6,452 nt of DNA from the NCBI GenBank assembly GCA_018266095.1, contig JAFEBC010000756.1, positions 1 to 6,452 on the forward strand, in the 5' to 3' direction. A program made the translations under genes and the position numbers. Below, one piece after another: positions 1 through 5,960 of the stretch. The notes beneath the pieces are model-generated. The model saw only the letters and a list, made by a program, of their open reading frames with translations. It ran no database searches and was not told where the DNA came from. The stretch comes from Deltaproteobacteria bacterium (GTDB lineage Bacteria > Myxococcota > Myxococcia > Myxococcales > 40CM-4-68-19). How positions within the stretch are numbered: the stretch's first letter is position 1; each line of letters opens with the position of its first letter.

Positions 1-37
1 AGGCGCGGCACATCAAGGCCCTCGACCGGAGCTCCCA

Positions 38-59
38 GCACCTCGCGGACGCGAGGTGC
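38..59. repeat. Perfect inverted repeat (10-bp arms, 2-bp centre)
   Basis: The left arm GCACCTCGCG (38-47) and right arm CGCGAGGTGC (50-59) are exact reverse complements around a GA centre. As RNA this would fold as a stem of about 9 bp with a four-base loop. It lies about 150 bp downstream of the anti-sigma stop codon and could end transcription of the minus-strand operon. No T-tract follows on either strand, so a canonical intrinsic terminator is not supported. A protein-binding palindrome is an equal alternative. Confidence 0.55.
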
Positions 60-87
60 CGGTCGTGCCGCAGGCCTCCCGGAGGGC

Positions 88-144
88 GCAACCCGCCCCA
101 CGCCCCGGGCACGCGGATGCAAGCAACCCGCCCCACGCCTCGGG
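88..144. repeat. Two 22-bp direct repeats, 35 bp apart
   Basis: Positions 88-109 and 123-144 match over 22 bases with one difference (C at 105, T at 140). Both copies start GCAACCCGCCCCACGCC and end CGGG. The 13-bp spacer is unrelated. The copies lie outside any supported gene, downstream of the anti-sigma gene. Function is unknown; a local duplication or a pair of binding sites are both possible. The rest of 1-206 has no frame with recognisable protein sequence or a plausible start. Confidence 0.6.
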
Positions 145-206
145 ACCGCGGAGACCAACCATGCGCCAGTGAGTAGGGCTGCGGAGTTCCGCCGCGCCGG
201 GGACTG

Positions 207-968
207 CTACTTCTCTTGAACCAGCTTGAACGGCAGCCTCGCCACGGGCGCCCATCCCGCCCTGCCCTGCCCCTCGATCGACAGCTCGTACTCGCCCGGC
301 GGCACCGTCGCGGTCGGGAACGCGATCGACAGCGAGTCGCGCGAGGACGGATCCAGCCGCTCAGTCGCCCACACCTGCGTGGCGCCCGCGGTGATGCGCG
401 CGCGGTACACCTCGAAGGCGGGCGGATCCTCGCGGTCGATGGTGAGCACGAACCAGCGCTGGCCGTGCGCGAGCCGCAGCGTCTGGGCCTGCGCGGCGCC
501 CCGGGTGCGGTTGAGCGCGAGGACGGGCATGTCGGTGCGCGGCTTCTTCAAGTCGGTCAGCTCGCTCTCGAGGCCCGCGCGGACCTTGCGTTCAGCGTCG
601 AGCTGCGCGGCGAGCGCGGCCTGGGCCTTCACGGCCTCGGCGCGGGACTCGGCGAGCGCGCGGTCGGCGTCGGCCTCGGCCTTGCGGGCGCGCATGAAGC
701 CCAGCCCGAACAGCACCAGCACGCTGGCGGCCCAAGCGATGGCCACGCGCGGGATGGCGCGGCTCCGCTTGGGGAGCTGCAGCACCTGGCCCTGCGAGCG
801 GCGCAGGCTGCCCTCGATCAGCTTGAGCTGCGTGACGTCGTCGAGCTCGCGCGTGCACACGTCGCAGGTGACGATGTGCGCGCGGAGGCGATCGGCCTCG
901 GCCTGCTCGAGCTCGCCGTCGGCCAGCGCGTGGACCAGGTCGGTCTCGGGGTGCGCTGCGGTGGTCAT
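207..968 (-). CDS. Membrane-anchored zinc-finger anti-sigma factor
   Basis: This 253-residue protein is the probable anti-sigma factor of the ECF sigma factor encoded immediately upstream. The N-terminal ZAS-type zinc-finger region (about residues 8-55) carries the H-x3-C-x2-C signature at H31, C35 and C38, which in this family coordinates zinc and holds the sigma factor at the inner membrane. A basic stretch (KRSR, near 67-70) precedes one membrane helix (about 73-91). After it come an Ala/Glu/Lys-rich probable coiled coil (about 94-142) and a beta-rich, presumably periplasmic domain (about 146-251) containing the segment PPGEYELSIEG, which resembles an Ig-like fold. Topology is therefore N-in/C-out. 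The ATG at 968 is chosen because it overlaps the sigma stop codon as ATGA and is preceded by GGGGGAGG four bases upstream. The C-terminal domain is larger than in minimal ZAS anti-sigma factors and may sense an envelope signal; its ligand is unknown. Confidence 0.9.
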   Translation of the reverse strand: MTTAAHPETDLVHALADGELEQAEADRLRAHIVTCDVCTRELDDVTQLKLIEGSLRRSQGQVLQLPKRSRAIPRVAIAWAASVLVLFGLGFMRARKAEADADRALAESRAEAVKAQAALAAQLDAERKVRAGLESELTDLKKPRTDMPVLALNRTRGAAQAQTLRLAHGQRWFVLTIDREDPPAFEVYRARITAGATQVWATERLDPSSRDSLSIAFPTATVPPGEYELSIEGQGRAGWAPVARLPFKLVQEK

Positions 969-1546
969 TCGTCCTCCCCCAGGTGCGGCTCGAGCAGATC
1001 GCGCAGCCGGCGCCGCGCGCGCAGGATGCGGGTGCCCACCGTCGCGGAGGGCACGCCCAGCACCGCCGCGATCTCCTTGTACGTGCGGCCCTCGAGCGCG
1101 TGCATCCGGTACGCCACGCGGAACTCTTCGGGGAGCTGGTCGATGGCGGCGCGGAGCTGCGTATCGGTGATGGCGGCCCAGCGCGGCTTCTCTTCGGGCT
1201 CCTCGGCGCGCGCGTCGACCCCCTCGAGCGTCTCGGTCTGCCGCAGCCGCCCCGAGCGCCAGCCGTCGATCACGCGGTTGCGCAAGATGGTGGCGAGCCA
1301 CGGCCGCGGGCTCACCTCGCCCGACAGGCGCTTGAAGGTGCGGAACGCGCGCTCGAGCGTGTCCTGGACCACGTCGTGGGCCTCGGGCGGGTCCTTGCAC
1401 AGGTTCATCGCGATCGAGCGCAACACAGGGGCCTGCTCCCGCACCAAGGCCTCGAACGCGGCGGAGTCCGCGGCTCGAAGGTCCTCGGGCTTGCCATCAG
1501 TACGGGCCGCGGGAGCGGTATTCCCTGCTTTCGTGATGCTGGTCAC
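965..1546 (-). CDS. ECF-type (sigma-70 family) RNA polymerase sigma factor
   Basis: This 193-residue protein directs RNA polymerase to a specific promoter set and is probably held inactive by the anti-sigma factor that follows. Region 2 spans about residues 28-100, with the core-binding segment DVVQDTLERAFRTF (58-71) and the promoter -10 recognition segment RPWLATILRNRVIDGWR (81-97). An acidic linker (about 104-125) leads to region 4 (about 135-187), whose helix-turn-helix is EGRTYKEIAAVLGVPSATVG (152-171), followed by a basic RARRRLRDLL helix. Only regions 2 and 4 are present, as in ECF sigma factors, and the length is typical. The GTG at 1546 is preferred because it overlaps the CHAT gene stop as GTGA and all conserved sequence lies after it. 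A weak AAGG sits nine bases upstream. The same frame stays open upstream inside the CHAT gene, but that extension is Arg-rich shadow sequence. I cannot assign the ECF group. Confidence 0.94.
   Translation of the reverse strand: MTSITKAGNTAPAARTDGKPEDLRAADSAAFEALVREQAPVLRSIAMNLCKDPPEAHDVVQDTLERAFRTFKRLSGEVSPRPWLATILRNRVIDGWRSGRLRQTETLEGVDARAEEPEEKPRWAAITDTQLRAAIDQLPEEFRVAYRMHALEGRTYKEIAAVLGVPSATVGTRILRARRRLRDLLEPHLGEDE
973..980 (-). promoter_or_regulatory. Shine-Dalgarno of the anti-sigma gene
   Basis: Reading the minus strand, GGGGGAGG is followed by ACGA and then the ATG at 968. This site lies inside the last codons of the sigma gene. It fixes the anti-sigma start and supports translation reinitiation at the ATGA overlap. 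Confidence 0.8.
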
Positions 1547-4500
1547 TTCCAGTCGCCTTGCAGGGTGAAGCTCGCCCAGTCGTGCGGGTGCGAGAGCTTG
1601 CGGCTGCGCCAGAGCGAGAGCTGGGCCTCGCGCAAGGCCGCGGCAGGTGTGAGCTTTTTCGACAGCATGCCGGTGTAGAAGCGCTCCATCAGCTCGCTCG
1701 TGGCGCGATCCGGGACCTTCCACGCGCTGGCCACGACGCGTGAGGCCCCAGCGTACATGAAGCCGCGGACGAGGCCGACGAAACCTTCGCCCCACACGTC
1801 GCCGCCCAGGGCGGTCTGGCACGCCGAGAGGACCACGAGGTCGGCCGACAGGCGCAGGTTGTAGATGTCGTGGAGCTGGAGGAAGCCCTCCTGCGGCTTG
1901 CCCTGGCGGTCGACCGTGGAGAGTACGATTCCGGACAATTCGGGGTGACGGCTGTCGAGCAGGCCGTGGCTGGCGAAGTGGAGGAAGCGATAGCGGCCGA
2001 GGGCGGGATCCTGCGCGGTGGCGAGGCTGGCGTCGAAGTCCAAGGCCTCGAACGAGCGCTCCTTGCCGGCGAGGGCGATGATGCCGTCGGCCTCCCGGCG
2101 CGTGGAGCCGAGGCGCTCGAAGGTGGCGAGGCCGGACTCCTTGGCGGAGCGCGTGAGCTGGGCGCTGGCGAGGAGCTTGGACGGATCGAGCGGGGACTTG
2201 TCGCCGGTGACGCGCGCATCGTGCGGGTCGAAGACGGGATCGGCGAGCACGGCCACGAGCTTCTCGGCGGGCGCGCGCGCGGCGGTGTCCTTGCGCAGGA
2301 GCGCCAGCGTGCTGGCCGAGGGCAGGCTCACGATCTCGTGGTCGGCGAGCAGCGGCCGCGGTGTCTTGGCCCCCGGCACCGGGAGCGACGCGAGCGGCAC
2401 GTACTGCAGCGCGCCCTCGGAGACGAACACGAGGCGCTTCTTGCCCAGCGTCTGGCCGACCTGCCCGAAGAGCAGCTTGGAGAGCGCGGCCTCGCGCCGG
2501 GTGCGCTCCCGATCGTCGGCCGTGCCCGGGTCGCTCCAGGCGGCGTACACCTCGCGCGCGGCGGCCTCGAGCTCGGCGCGCTTGGGCAGGATGTAGGTGG
2601 CGAAGGAGGTCTTGCCCACCACGAAGAGCGCGCTCTTGAGCTCGCCCAGCGCGAACTCGAGCAGCAGCGTGCCGTCGTCGAGCACGTCGCGCTGCAGCGC
2701 CTGGACGCCCAGCGGCTCGGGCTGGGTCAGCGCCGTGTAGCGCGGGCTCTTCGTGCGCAGCTCGGCCTCGATGCGCTGGTACTCGGTGTTCTGATCGAAG
2801 AGCTGCTTGTCCAGGCGCGCCGTCTCGGCGTCGGTGTGCGGCCGCGCGCGCAGGCGGGTCTGCTCCTTGGCGAGCTGCGAGAGCTGCTTGACCGTGTCGC
2901 GCTCGTGCTGCAGCAGGGCCGGATCGACGCCCTCGCGGATGTCGACCTGGCCCTCCTCCAGGAGATCGAGCAGGCTGCGCGCCCGCGCGCGCTCGGAGAG
3001 GCCGAAGGCGCGCTGGTCGAAGCCCTGCTCCGGGTGCTTCTGGTGCAGCGAGAGCAGGATCTCCAGGACGCGCCGATAATCGAGCCGGCGGCTGGAGAGG
3101 AAGCGCGAGCGCACGCCGTCGCCGAGCAGCACCTTGCGCTGGGCCTCGGCCTGATCGACCACCCGCTGCGCGAGGCGCAGGGCCTCGTCGTCGTCGCCGA
3201 GCAGGTGATCGGCGTGGGCGATGTAGCGCAGCGTGGTCAGATCGGCCCCGCGGTACTCGGTGCGGTCGGTCTCGGGAACGAGCGCGCGCAGACGCTCGCG
3301 GGCCTGCGCGGGGCGGCCGAGCTCGATCTCGGCGGAGGCCAGGATCGCGGTGTAGCTGCCCTTCACCTGCACGGCGGCGTTGGGGCCCGCGACCTGCAGC
3401 GCCTCGGTGATGACGTCGAAGGCTTCCTGCGGCTTGTGGTCCGCGAGCAGCGAAGCCGCGAGGTTCGAGAGCGCGTGCGACAGCCAGCCCGGATCGTGCG
3501 CTTCGCGCAGCGGGATGAGCGCCGCGCGGTAGTGGCGGATGGCCTCGTCGCGGTCGTCCAGGAGGATGTAGGCGTTGCCGAGCTGGTTCAGCACCACGCC
3601 CTCGCCGAGCACGAACTTGTTCTTGCGGTGGAAGTCGAGCGCCGCGCGCAGGTCCGGCAGCGCCTGCTCGGGCGAGCCGCTGGCCGAGAGGAGGCTGGCG
3701 CGGTTCTCGGCGATGCGGCCCTCCATCAGCGGGTCGTGCGCGGCGCGCGCCTTCTCCAGGCCCACGGAGTACGCCTCGATGGCCTCGCTCACGCGGTCGA
3801 GGAACGACAGCGACGCGCCCAGCGAGTACAGCGCGATGGCCTCGCGGTCGTGCAGCTTGCCGCGCAGCTCCACCGATTCGCGGTCGAGCGCGAGCGCCTC
3901 ATCCAGCTTGCGCTGCTTCTGCATCTCGCCCGCGAGCACCTCCAGGGCCTCGGGCAACAGGCGCGGCTCGCCGGTGGTCCGCGCGAGGGCGATGGCGCGG
4001 GTCAGCTCGGCGGTGGCGCGCTGGGTGTCGCCGAACGCGCCGTGCATGGCGCCCAGGTTCAGGAGCGCGGTCACCTGCTCCTCGGCGTCGTTCAGCTCGT
4101 CCCAGAGCTTGAGCGCGGCCTCGAGCTGCAGGAGGCCCTTCTGCGTGCCCTCGGGCGTGCCGGCCGTCACCTGCGCGATGAAGTCGTCGAAGAGGCGCTC
4201 TCCCTCGAGCTTCTTGCGGTCGGCGGGCGTTGGCTGGCGCGGGCCGGTGAGCTTCAGGCGCAGGTTCGAGGGCGCGGGCTCCAGCGTCTTGAGCTCGACG
4301 CGCAGCGTCCCGGCGGCCGGCGCCAGGAGCGCGAAGTGGTGATCGTTGCTCTCCCAGTTGAGCTCGCCGGCCGCCAGCTCCTTGCCGGCCTCGTCGACGA
4401 TGCGCAGGGACGCAGGCGCCGTGCCGTGCAGCCAGAGGTGGACGAAGTCCCCCGCGTGCACCGGCAGCGCATACGCGCGCGTCGCGCCGGGCTCGAGCGG

Positions 4501-4602
4501 GCACTCGGTCACGCCATCGGCCGCGAGCGGCTCGGGCGTCTGCGCGAACGACGGCAAGGCGCTCAGACAGAGCGAAAACACGAGGATTCGGCCGCAACGC
4601 AC
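1543..4602 (-). CDS. Exported TPR-CHAT domain protein (caspase-like protease)
   Basis: This is a 1019-residue multidomain protein. A signal peptide is visible: MRCGR, then the hydrophobic core ILVFSLCLSAL, with likely cleavage after the A of SFA (about residue 20). Residues about 28-122 form a beta-rich domain resembling the PPC-like domain at the head of many CHAT proteins. Helical TPR-type repeats run from about 155 to 480, with motifs such as ALLNLGAMHGAFGDTQRA and LGNAYILLDDRDEAIRHYRAA split by short loops. A charged, probably coiled-coil stretch spans about 560-620. The CHAT domain occupies about 700-1018, with the catalytic pair visible as H879 in FLHFASHG and C928 in LSACQT, followed by the conserved GEGFVGLVRGF segment and the terminal HDWASF..QGDW. 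An intact Cys-His dyad argues for an active clan CD peptidase; the substrate is unknown. The GTG at 4602 is the only start that keeps the signal peptide, since an in-frame TAG lies just upstream. It heads the operon with the sigma and anti-sigma genes. Confidence 0.93.
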   Translation of the reverse strand: MRCGRILVFSLCLSALPSFAQTPEPLAADGVTECPLEPGATRAYALPVHAGDFVHLWLHGTAPASLRIVDEAGKELAAGELNWESNDHHFALLAPAAGTLRVELKTLEPAPSNLRLKLTGPRQPTPADRKKLEGERLFDDFIAQVTAGTPEGTQKGLLQLEAALKLWDELNDAEEQVTALLNLGAMHGAFGDTQRATAELTRAIALARTTGEPRLLPEALEVLAGEMQKQRKLDEALALDRESVELRGKLHDREAIALYSLGASLSFLDRVSEAIEAYSVGLEKARAAHDPLMEGRIAENRASLLSASGSPEQALPDLRAALDFHRKNKFVLGEGVVLNQLGNAYILLDDRDEAIRHYRAALIPLREAHDPGWLSHALSNLAASLLADHKPQEAFDVITEALQVAGPNAAVQVKGSYTAILASAEIELGRPAQARERLRALVPETDRTEYRGADLTTLRYIAHADHLLGDDDEALRLAQRVVDQAEAQRKVLLGDGVRSRFLSSRRLDYRRVLEILLSLHQKHPEQGFDQRAFGLSERARARSLLDLLEEGQVDIREGVDPALLQHERDTVKQLSQLAKEQTRLRARPHTDAETARLDKQLFDQNTEYQRIEAELRTKSPRYTALTQPEPLGVQALQRDVLDDGTLLLEFALGELKSALFVVGKTSFATYILPKRAELEAAAREVYAAWSDPGTADDRERTRREAALSKLLFGQVGQTLGKKRLVFVSEGALQYVPLASLPVPGAKTPRPLLADHEIVSLPSASTLALLRKDTAARAPAEKLVAVLADPVFDPHDARVTGDKSPLDPSKLLASAQLTRSAKESGLATFERLGSTRREADGIIALAGKERSFEALDFDASLATAQDPALGRYRFLHFASHGLLDSRHPELSGIVLSTVDRQGKPQEGFLQLHDIYNLRLSADLVVLSACQTALGGDVWGEGFVGLVRGFMYAGASRVVASAWKVPDRATSELMERFYTGMLSKKLTPAAALREAQLSLWRSRKLSHPHDWASFTLQGDWK

Positions 4603-4608
4603 AGGAAG

Positions 4609-4637
4609 ATTCTATACTGGGACGCGCCCATGAAGAC
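4609..4637 (-). promoter_or_regulatory. Candidate promoter of the CHAT-sigma-anti-sigma operon
   Basis: On the minus strand TAGAAT (4614-4609) is one base from the consensus -10 box and ends seven bases before the GTG start at 4602, which implies a leaderless or nearly leaderless mRNA. At a 17-bp spacing the -35 position (4637-4632) reads GTCTTC, a poor match lying inside the first codons of ybaK. I see no clear ECF-type AAC -35 motif, so autoregulation by the encoded sigma factor is neither supported nor excluded. Confidence 0.35.
4613..4618 (+). promoter_or_regulatory. Candidate -10 box for the ybaK-type gene
   Basis: TATACT differs from TATAAT at one position and is conspicuous in such GC-rich DNA. 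Initiation about seven bases downstream would fall near 4625, leaving only about five untranslated bases before the ATG at 4630. No good -35 lies 16-18 bp upstream. The box overlaps the candidate -10 of the opposite strand, so the two promoters may compete. Confidence 0.4.
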
Positions 4638-5106
4638 GAACGCCGCGCGCATCCTCGATTCCCTCGGCATCCGCTACGAGCTGCGCGACTACGAGGTCGA
4701 CGAGGAGGACCTGACCGCCGAGAGCGTGGCCCGCAAGGTGGGCCTGCCGCTGGAGCAGGTGTTCAAGACGCTGGTCGCGCGCGGGGACCGGCACGGCATC
4801 CTCATGGCCGTGGTGCCCGCGGGGCAGGTGCTGGACTTGAAGGCGCTGGCGAAGGTGTCCGAGAACCGCTCGGTGGAGACGGTGGCGCTGAAGGAAGTGC
4901 AGCCGCTCACCGGCTACATCCGCGGCGGCGTGACCGCGCTGGGCGCGAAGAAGGATTACCCGGTGTTCGTGGACGAGACCATCGAGCTGTTCGATGTGGT
5001 GAGCGTGTCGGCGGGCGTGCGCGGGACGCAGCTCTTCTTGAGCCCCGCGGACTATCTGCGCGCGACGAAGGGGAAGATCGGGGCGATCGCGCGAGATGAG
5101 GCATAG
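4630..5106 (+). CDS. ybaK: YbaK/EbsC-type Cys-tRNA(Pro) deacylase
   Basis: This 158-residue protein belongs to the YbaK branch of the YbaK/ProRS-associated editing domain family, which hydrolyses mischarged aminoacyl-tRNA (classically Cys-tRNA(Pro)) in the cytoplasm and so protects translation fidelity. The single domain fills the chain at the usual length for the family. Conserved features include the N-terminal ARILDSLGIRYELRDY segment, the VFKTLVARG strand whose lysine (K46) matches the functionally important YbaK lysine, the glycine-rich loop TGYIRGGVTALGAKK (94-108), and the C-terminal SVSAGVRGTQLFLSP (125-139). In the loop, the usual Ser-Pro of GGxSPxG is Thr-Ala, a mild departure. The ATG at 4630 gives a full-length N terminus but lacks an obvious Shine-Dalgarno. 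The gene is transcribed divergently from the CHAT operon and is probably an unrelated housekeeping gene. Exact tRNA specificity cannot be read from the sequence. Confidence 0.92.
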   Translation: MKTNAARILDSLGIRYELRDYEVDEEDLTAESVARKVGLPLEQVFKTLVARGDRHGILMAVVPAGQVLDLKALAKVSENRSVETVALKEVQPLTGYIRGGVTALGAKKDYPVFVDETIELFDVVSVSAGVRGTQLFLSPADYLRATKGKIGAIARDEA

Positions 5107-5120
5107 AAGCGAAAAGCTTC
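5106..5120 (+). repeat. Small hairpin at the end of the ybaK-type gene
   Basis: GAAGC (5106-5110) and GCTTC (5116-5120) form a 5-bp stem with loop GAAAA, starting at the last base of the stop codon. Its right arm overlaps the left arm of the larger inverted repeat (5117-5200), so the two structures cannot form together. Confidence 0.4.
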
Positions 5121-5200
5121 ACAGGAAGGAAAGAAGGAAAGGGCTGGCCCGATGGAAGGACCCAACCCTTCGCTTTGTTCCTTTTTTCCTTCGTGTGAAG
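5117..5200. terminator. Long inverted repeat between convergent genes, probable bidirectional terminator
   Basis: The left arm (5117-5139, starting CTTCACAGGAAGG) pairs with the right arm (5178-5200, ending CCTTCGTGTGAAG). Over 23 positions 21 are Watson-Crick; the exceptions are G-G at 5124/5193 and a G-T wobble at 5133/5184. The loop is 38 bases. A T-rich stretch (TCTTTGTTCT, 5201-5210) follows on the plus strand, and GCTTTTCGCTTCT follows on the minus strand. It lies 10 bp after the ybaK-type stop and 15 bp after the hydroxylase stop, the expected place for a shared terminator. The stem is much longer and more AT-rich than usual for GC-rich genomes, so a dispersed repeat element remains possible. 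Confidence 0.6.
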
Positions 5201-5215
5201 TCTTTGTTCTGCTGT

Positions 5216-5896
5216 TCACTTCAGCATCGTCCCGAAGATCGCGTCGCACACCGGGAAGGTGATGTTGAAGTTCCCCTTCGTCATCTTCGCCACCTCGTGG
5301 TGACGCAGGTGGTGCTCGCGCAGCACCTTCACGACGCCGAGGCGGCCGACGAAGGTGTCGGGCGACAGGTGGTAGCTGAAGTGCAGCCACTCGTAGGAGA
5401 GGAAGTACGCCATCGCCGTGGCCACGAAGAGGCCGGCGACGTTCTGGCCGAACAGCGCGCGCAGGAGCAGGCCGCTGGGCAGCGCGAAGATGCCGAAGAA
5501 GAAGAGGATCAGCACCGGCGGGAAGAGGACCATCTTCACGTCGCGCTGCGTGTCGAAGGCCATGCGCACGTGCGTGAAGAAGCGGTGGTGCTCGAGCGTG
5601 TGCCGCTTGAACACGAGGCCGACGCCGGGCGTGCGGTGGTGCATCGGGCCCTTGTGGCCGAAGTACTCGACGGCGTTGGCGTAGAGGAAGGTGACGGGCA
5701 CCGTGAGCCAGTCGCGCCAGCCAGGCGCGTGGATCAGCGTGAGCGCGTAGGCGATGCCGGCGAGCGCGACGCTCGAGGTAAACGCGAAGTGCAGGATGCC
5801 CGAGTAGCGCGGGCTCCAGGTGGCGCGCAGCGCGTCGCGGAAGGCCGACGTGTCGGAGGTGTCGTCCGGGAACGGTGCCGTCGTGTCCTCGCTCAT
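5216..5896 (-). CDS. Fatty acid hydroxylase / sterol desaturase superfamily membrane enzyme
   Basis: This 226-residue integral membrane protein has the eight-plus-histidine signature of the di-iron fatty acid hydroxylase superfamily. The clusters are H81 with H86-H87 (HKGPMHH), H99 with H103-H104 (HTLEHH), H172 and H176 (LHFSYH), and H195-H196 with H199-H200 (HHLRHH), followed by the conserved tail segment NFNITFPVCDAIFGT. Hydrophobic stretches at about 33-56, 63-79, 122-148 and 151-170 suggest four membrane helices with the histidines on the cytoplasmic face. Family members use O2 and two irons to hydroxylate or desaturate fatty acyl, sphingolipid, sterol or carotenoid substrates; the substrate here cannot be deduced. 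The ATG at 5896 is selected because GGGAGGAG precedes it at a good distance and the residues upstream in frame look non-coding. It lies 64 bp downstream of the phosphotransferase gene on the same strand, probably one operon. Confidence 0.88.
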   Translation of the reverse strand: MSEDTTAPFPDDTSDTSAFRDALRATWSPRYSGILHFAFTSSVALAGIAYALTLIHAPGWRDWLTVPVTFLYANAVEYFGHKGPMHHRTPGVGLVFKRHTLEHHRFFTHVRMAFDTQRDVKMVLFPPVLILFFFGIFALPSGLLLRALFGQNVAGLFVATAMAYFLSYEWLHFSYHLSPDTFVGRLGVVKVLREHHLRHHEVAKMTKGNFNITFPVCDAIFGTMLK

Positions 5897-5900
5897 CGAA

Positions 5901-5908
5901 CTCCTCCC
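5901..5908 (-). promoter_or_regulatory. Shine-Dalgarno of the hydroxylase gene
   Basis: On the minus strand GGGAGGAG is followed by TTCG and the ATG at 5896. This decides between that ATG and a start 17 codons upstream that would extend the protein with a basic, non-conserved stretch. Confidence 0.8.
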
Positions 5909-5960
5909 TATCGCCCGGGTGACGCTCCTCGCGCTGCGCGGGCTCACTGCGCCGATTCGT

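Noticed and set aside
1..176. An open frame entering from the left edge and ending at TAG 174-176, containing a C-x2-C pair.
   Set aside because: The sequence becomes Pro/Arg-rich, crosses the palindrome and direct repeats, and shows no recognisable domain. It cannot be told from non-coding GC-rich DNA.
1547..1822. N-terminal extension of the sigma factor by 92 codons.
   Set aside because: The extension lies wholly inside the CHAT gene in another frame, is Arg-rich and unlike any sigma region, and the GTG at 1546 forms a coupled overlap with the CHAT stop.
1870..5106. A plus-strand open frame of about 1078 codons running opposite the CHAT gene and continuing in frame into the ybaK-type gene.
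   Set aside because: Its part before 4630 is low-complexity Leu/Ala/Arg/Glu/Gly sequence of the kind produced antisense to a GC-rich gene, while the minus-strand product has clear domains and catalytic motifs. Only the part from 4630 is a real gene.
5897..5947. Seventeen-codon upstream extension of the hydroxylase.
   Set aside because: A strong Shine-Dalgarno (5901-5908) lies inside this extension at the correct distance from the ATG at 5896, and the extra residues are basic and unrelated to the family.
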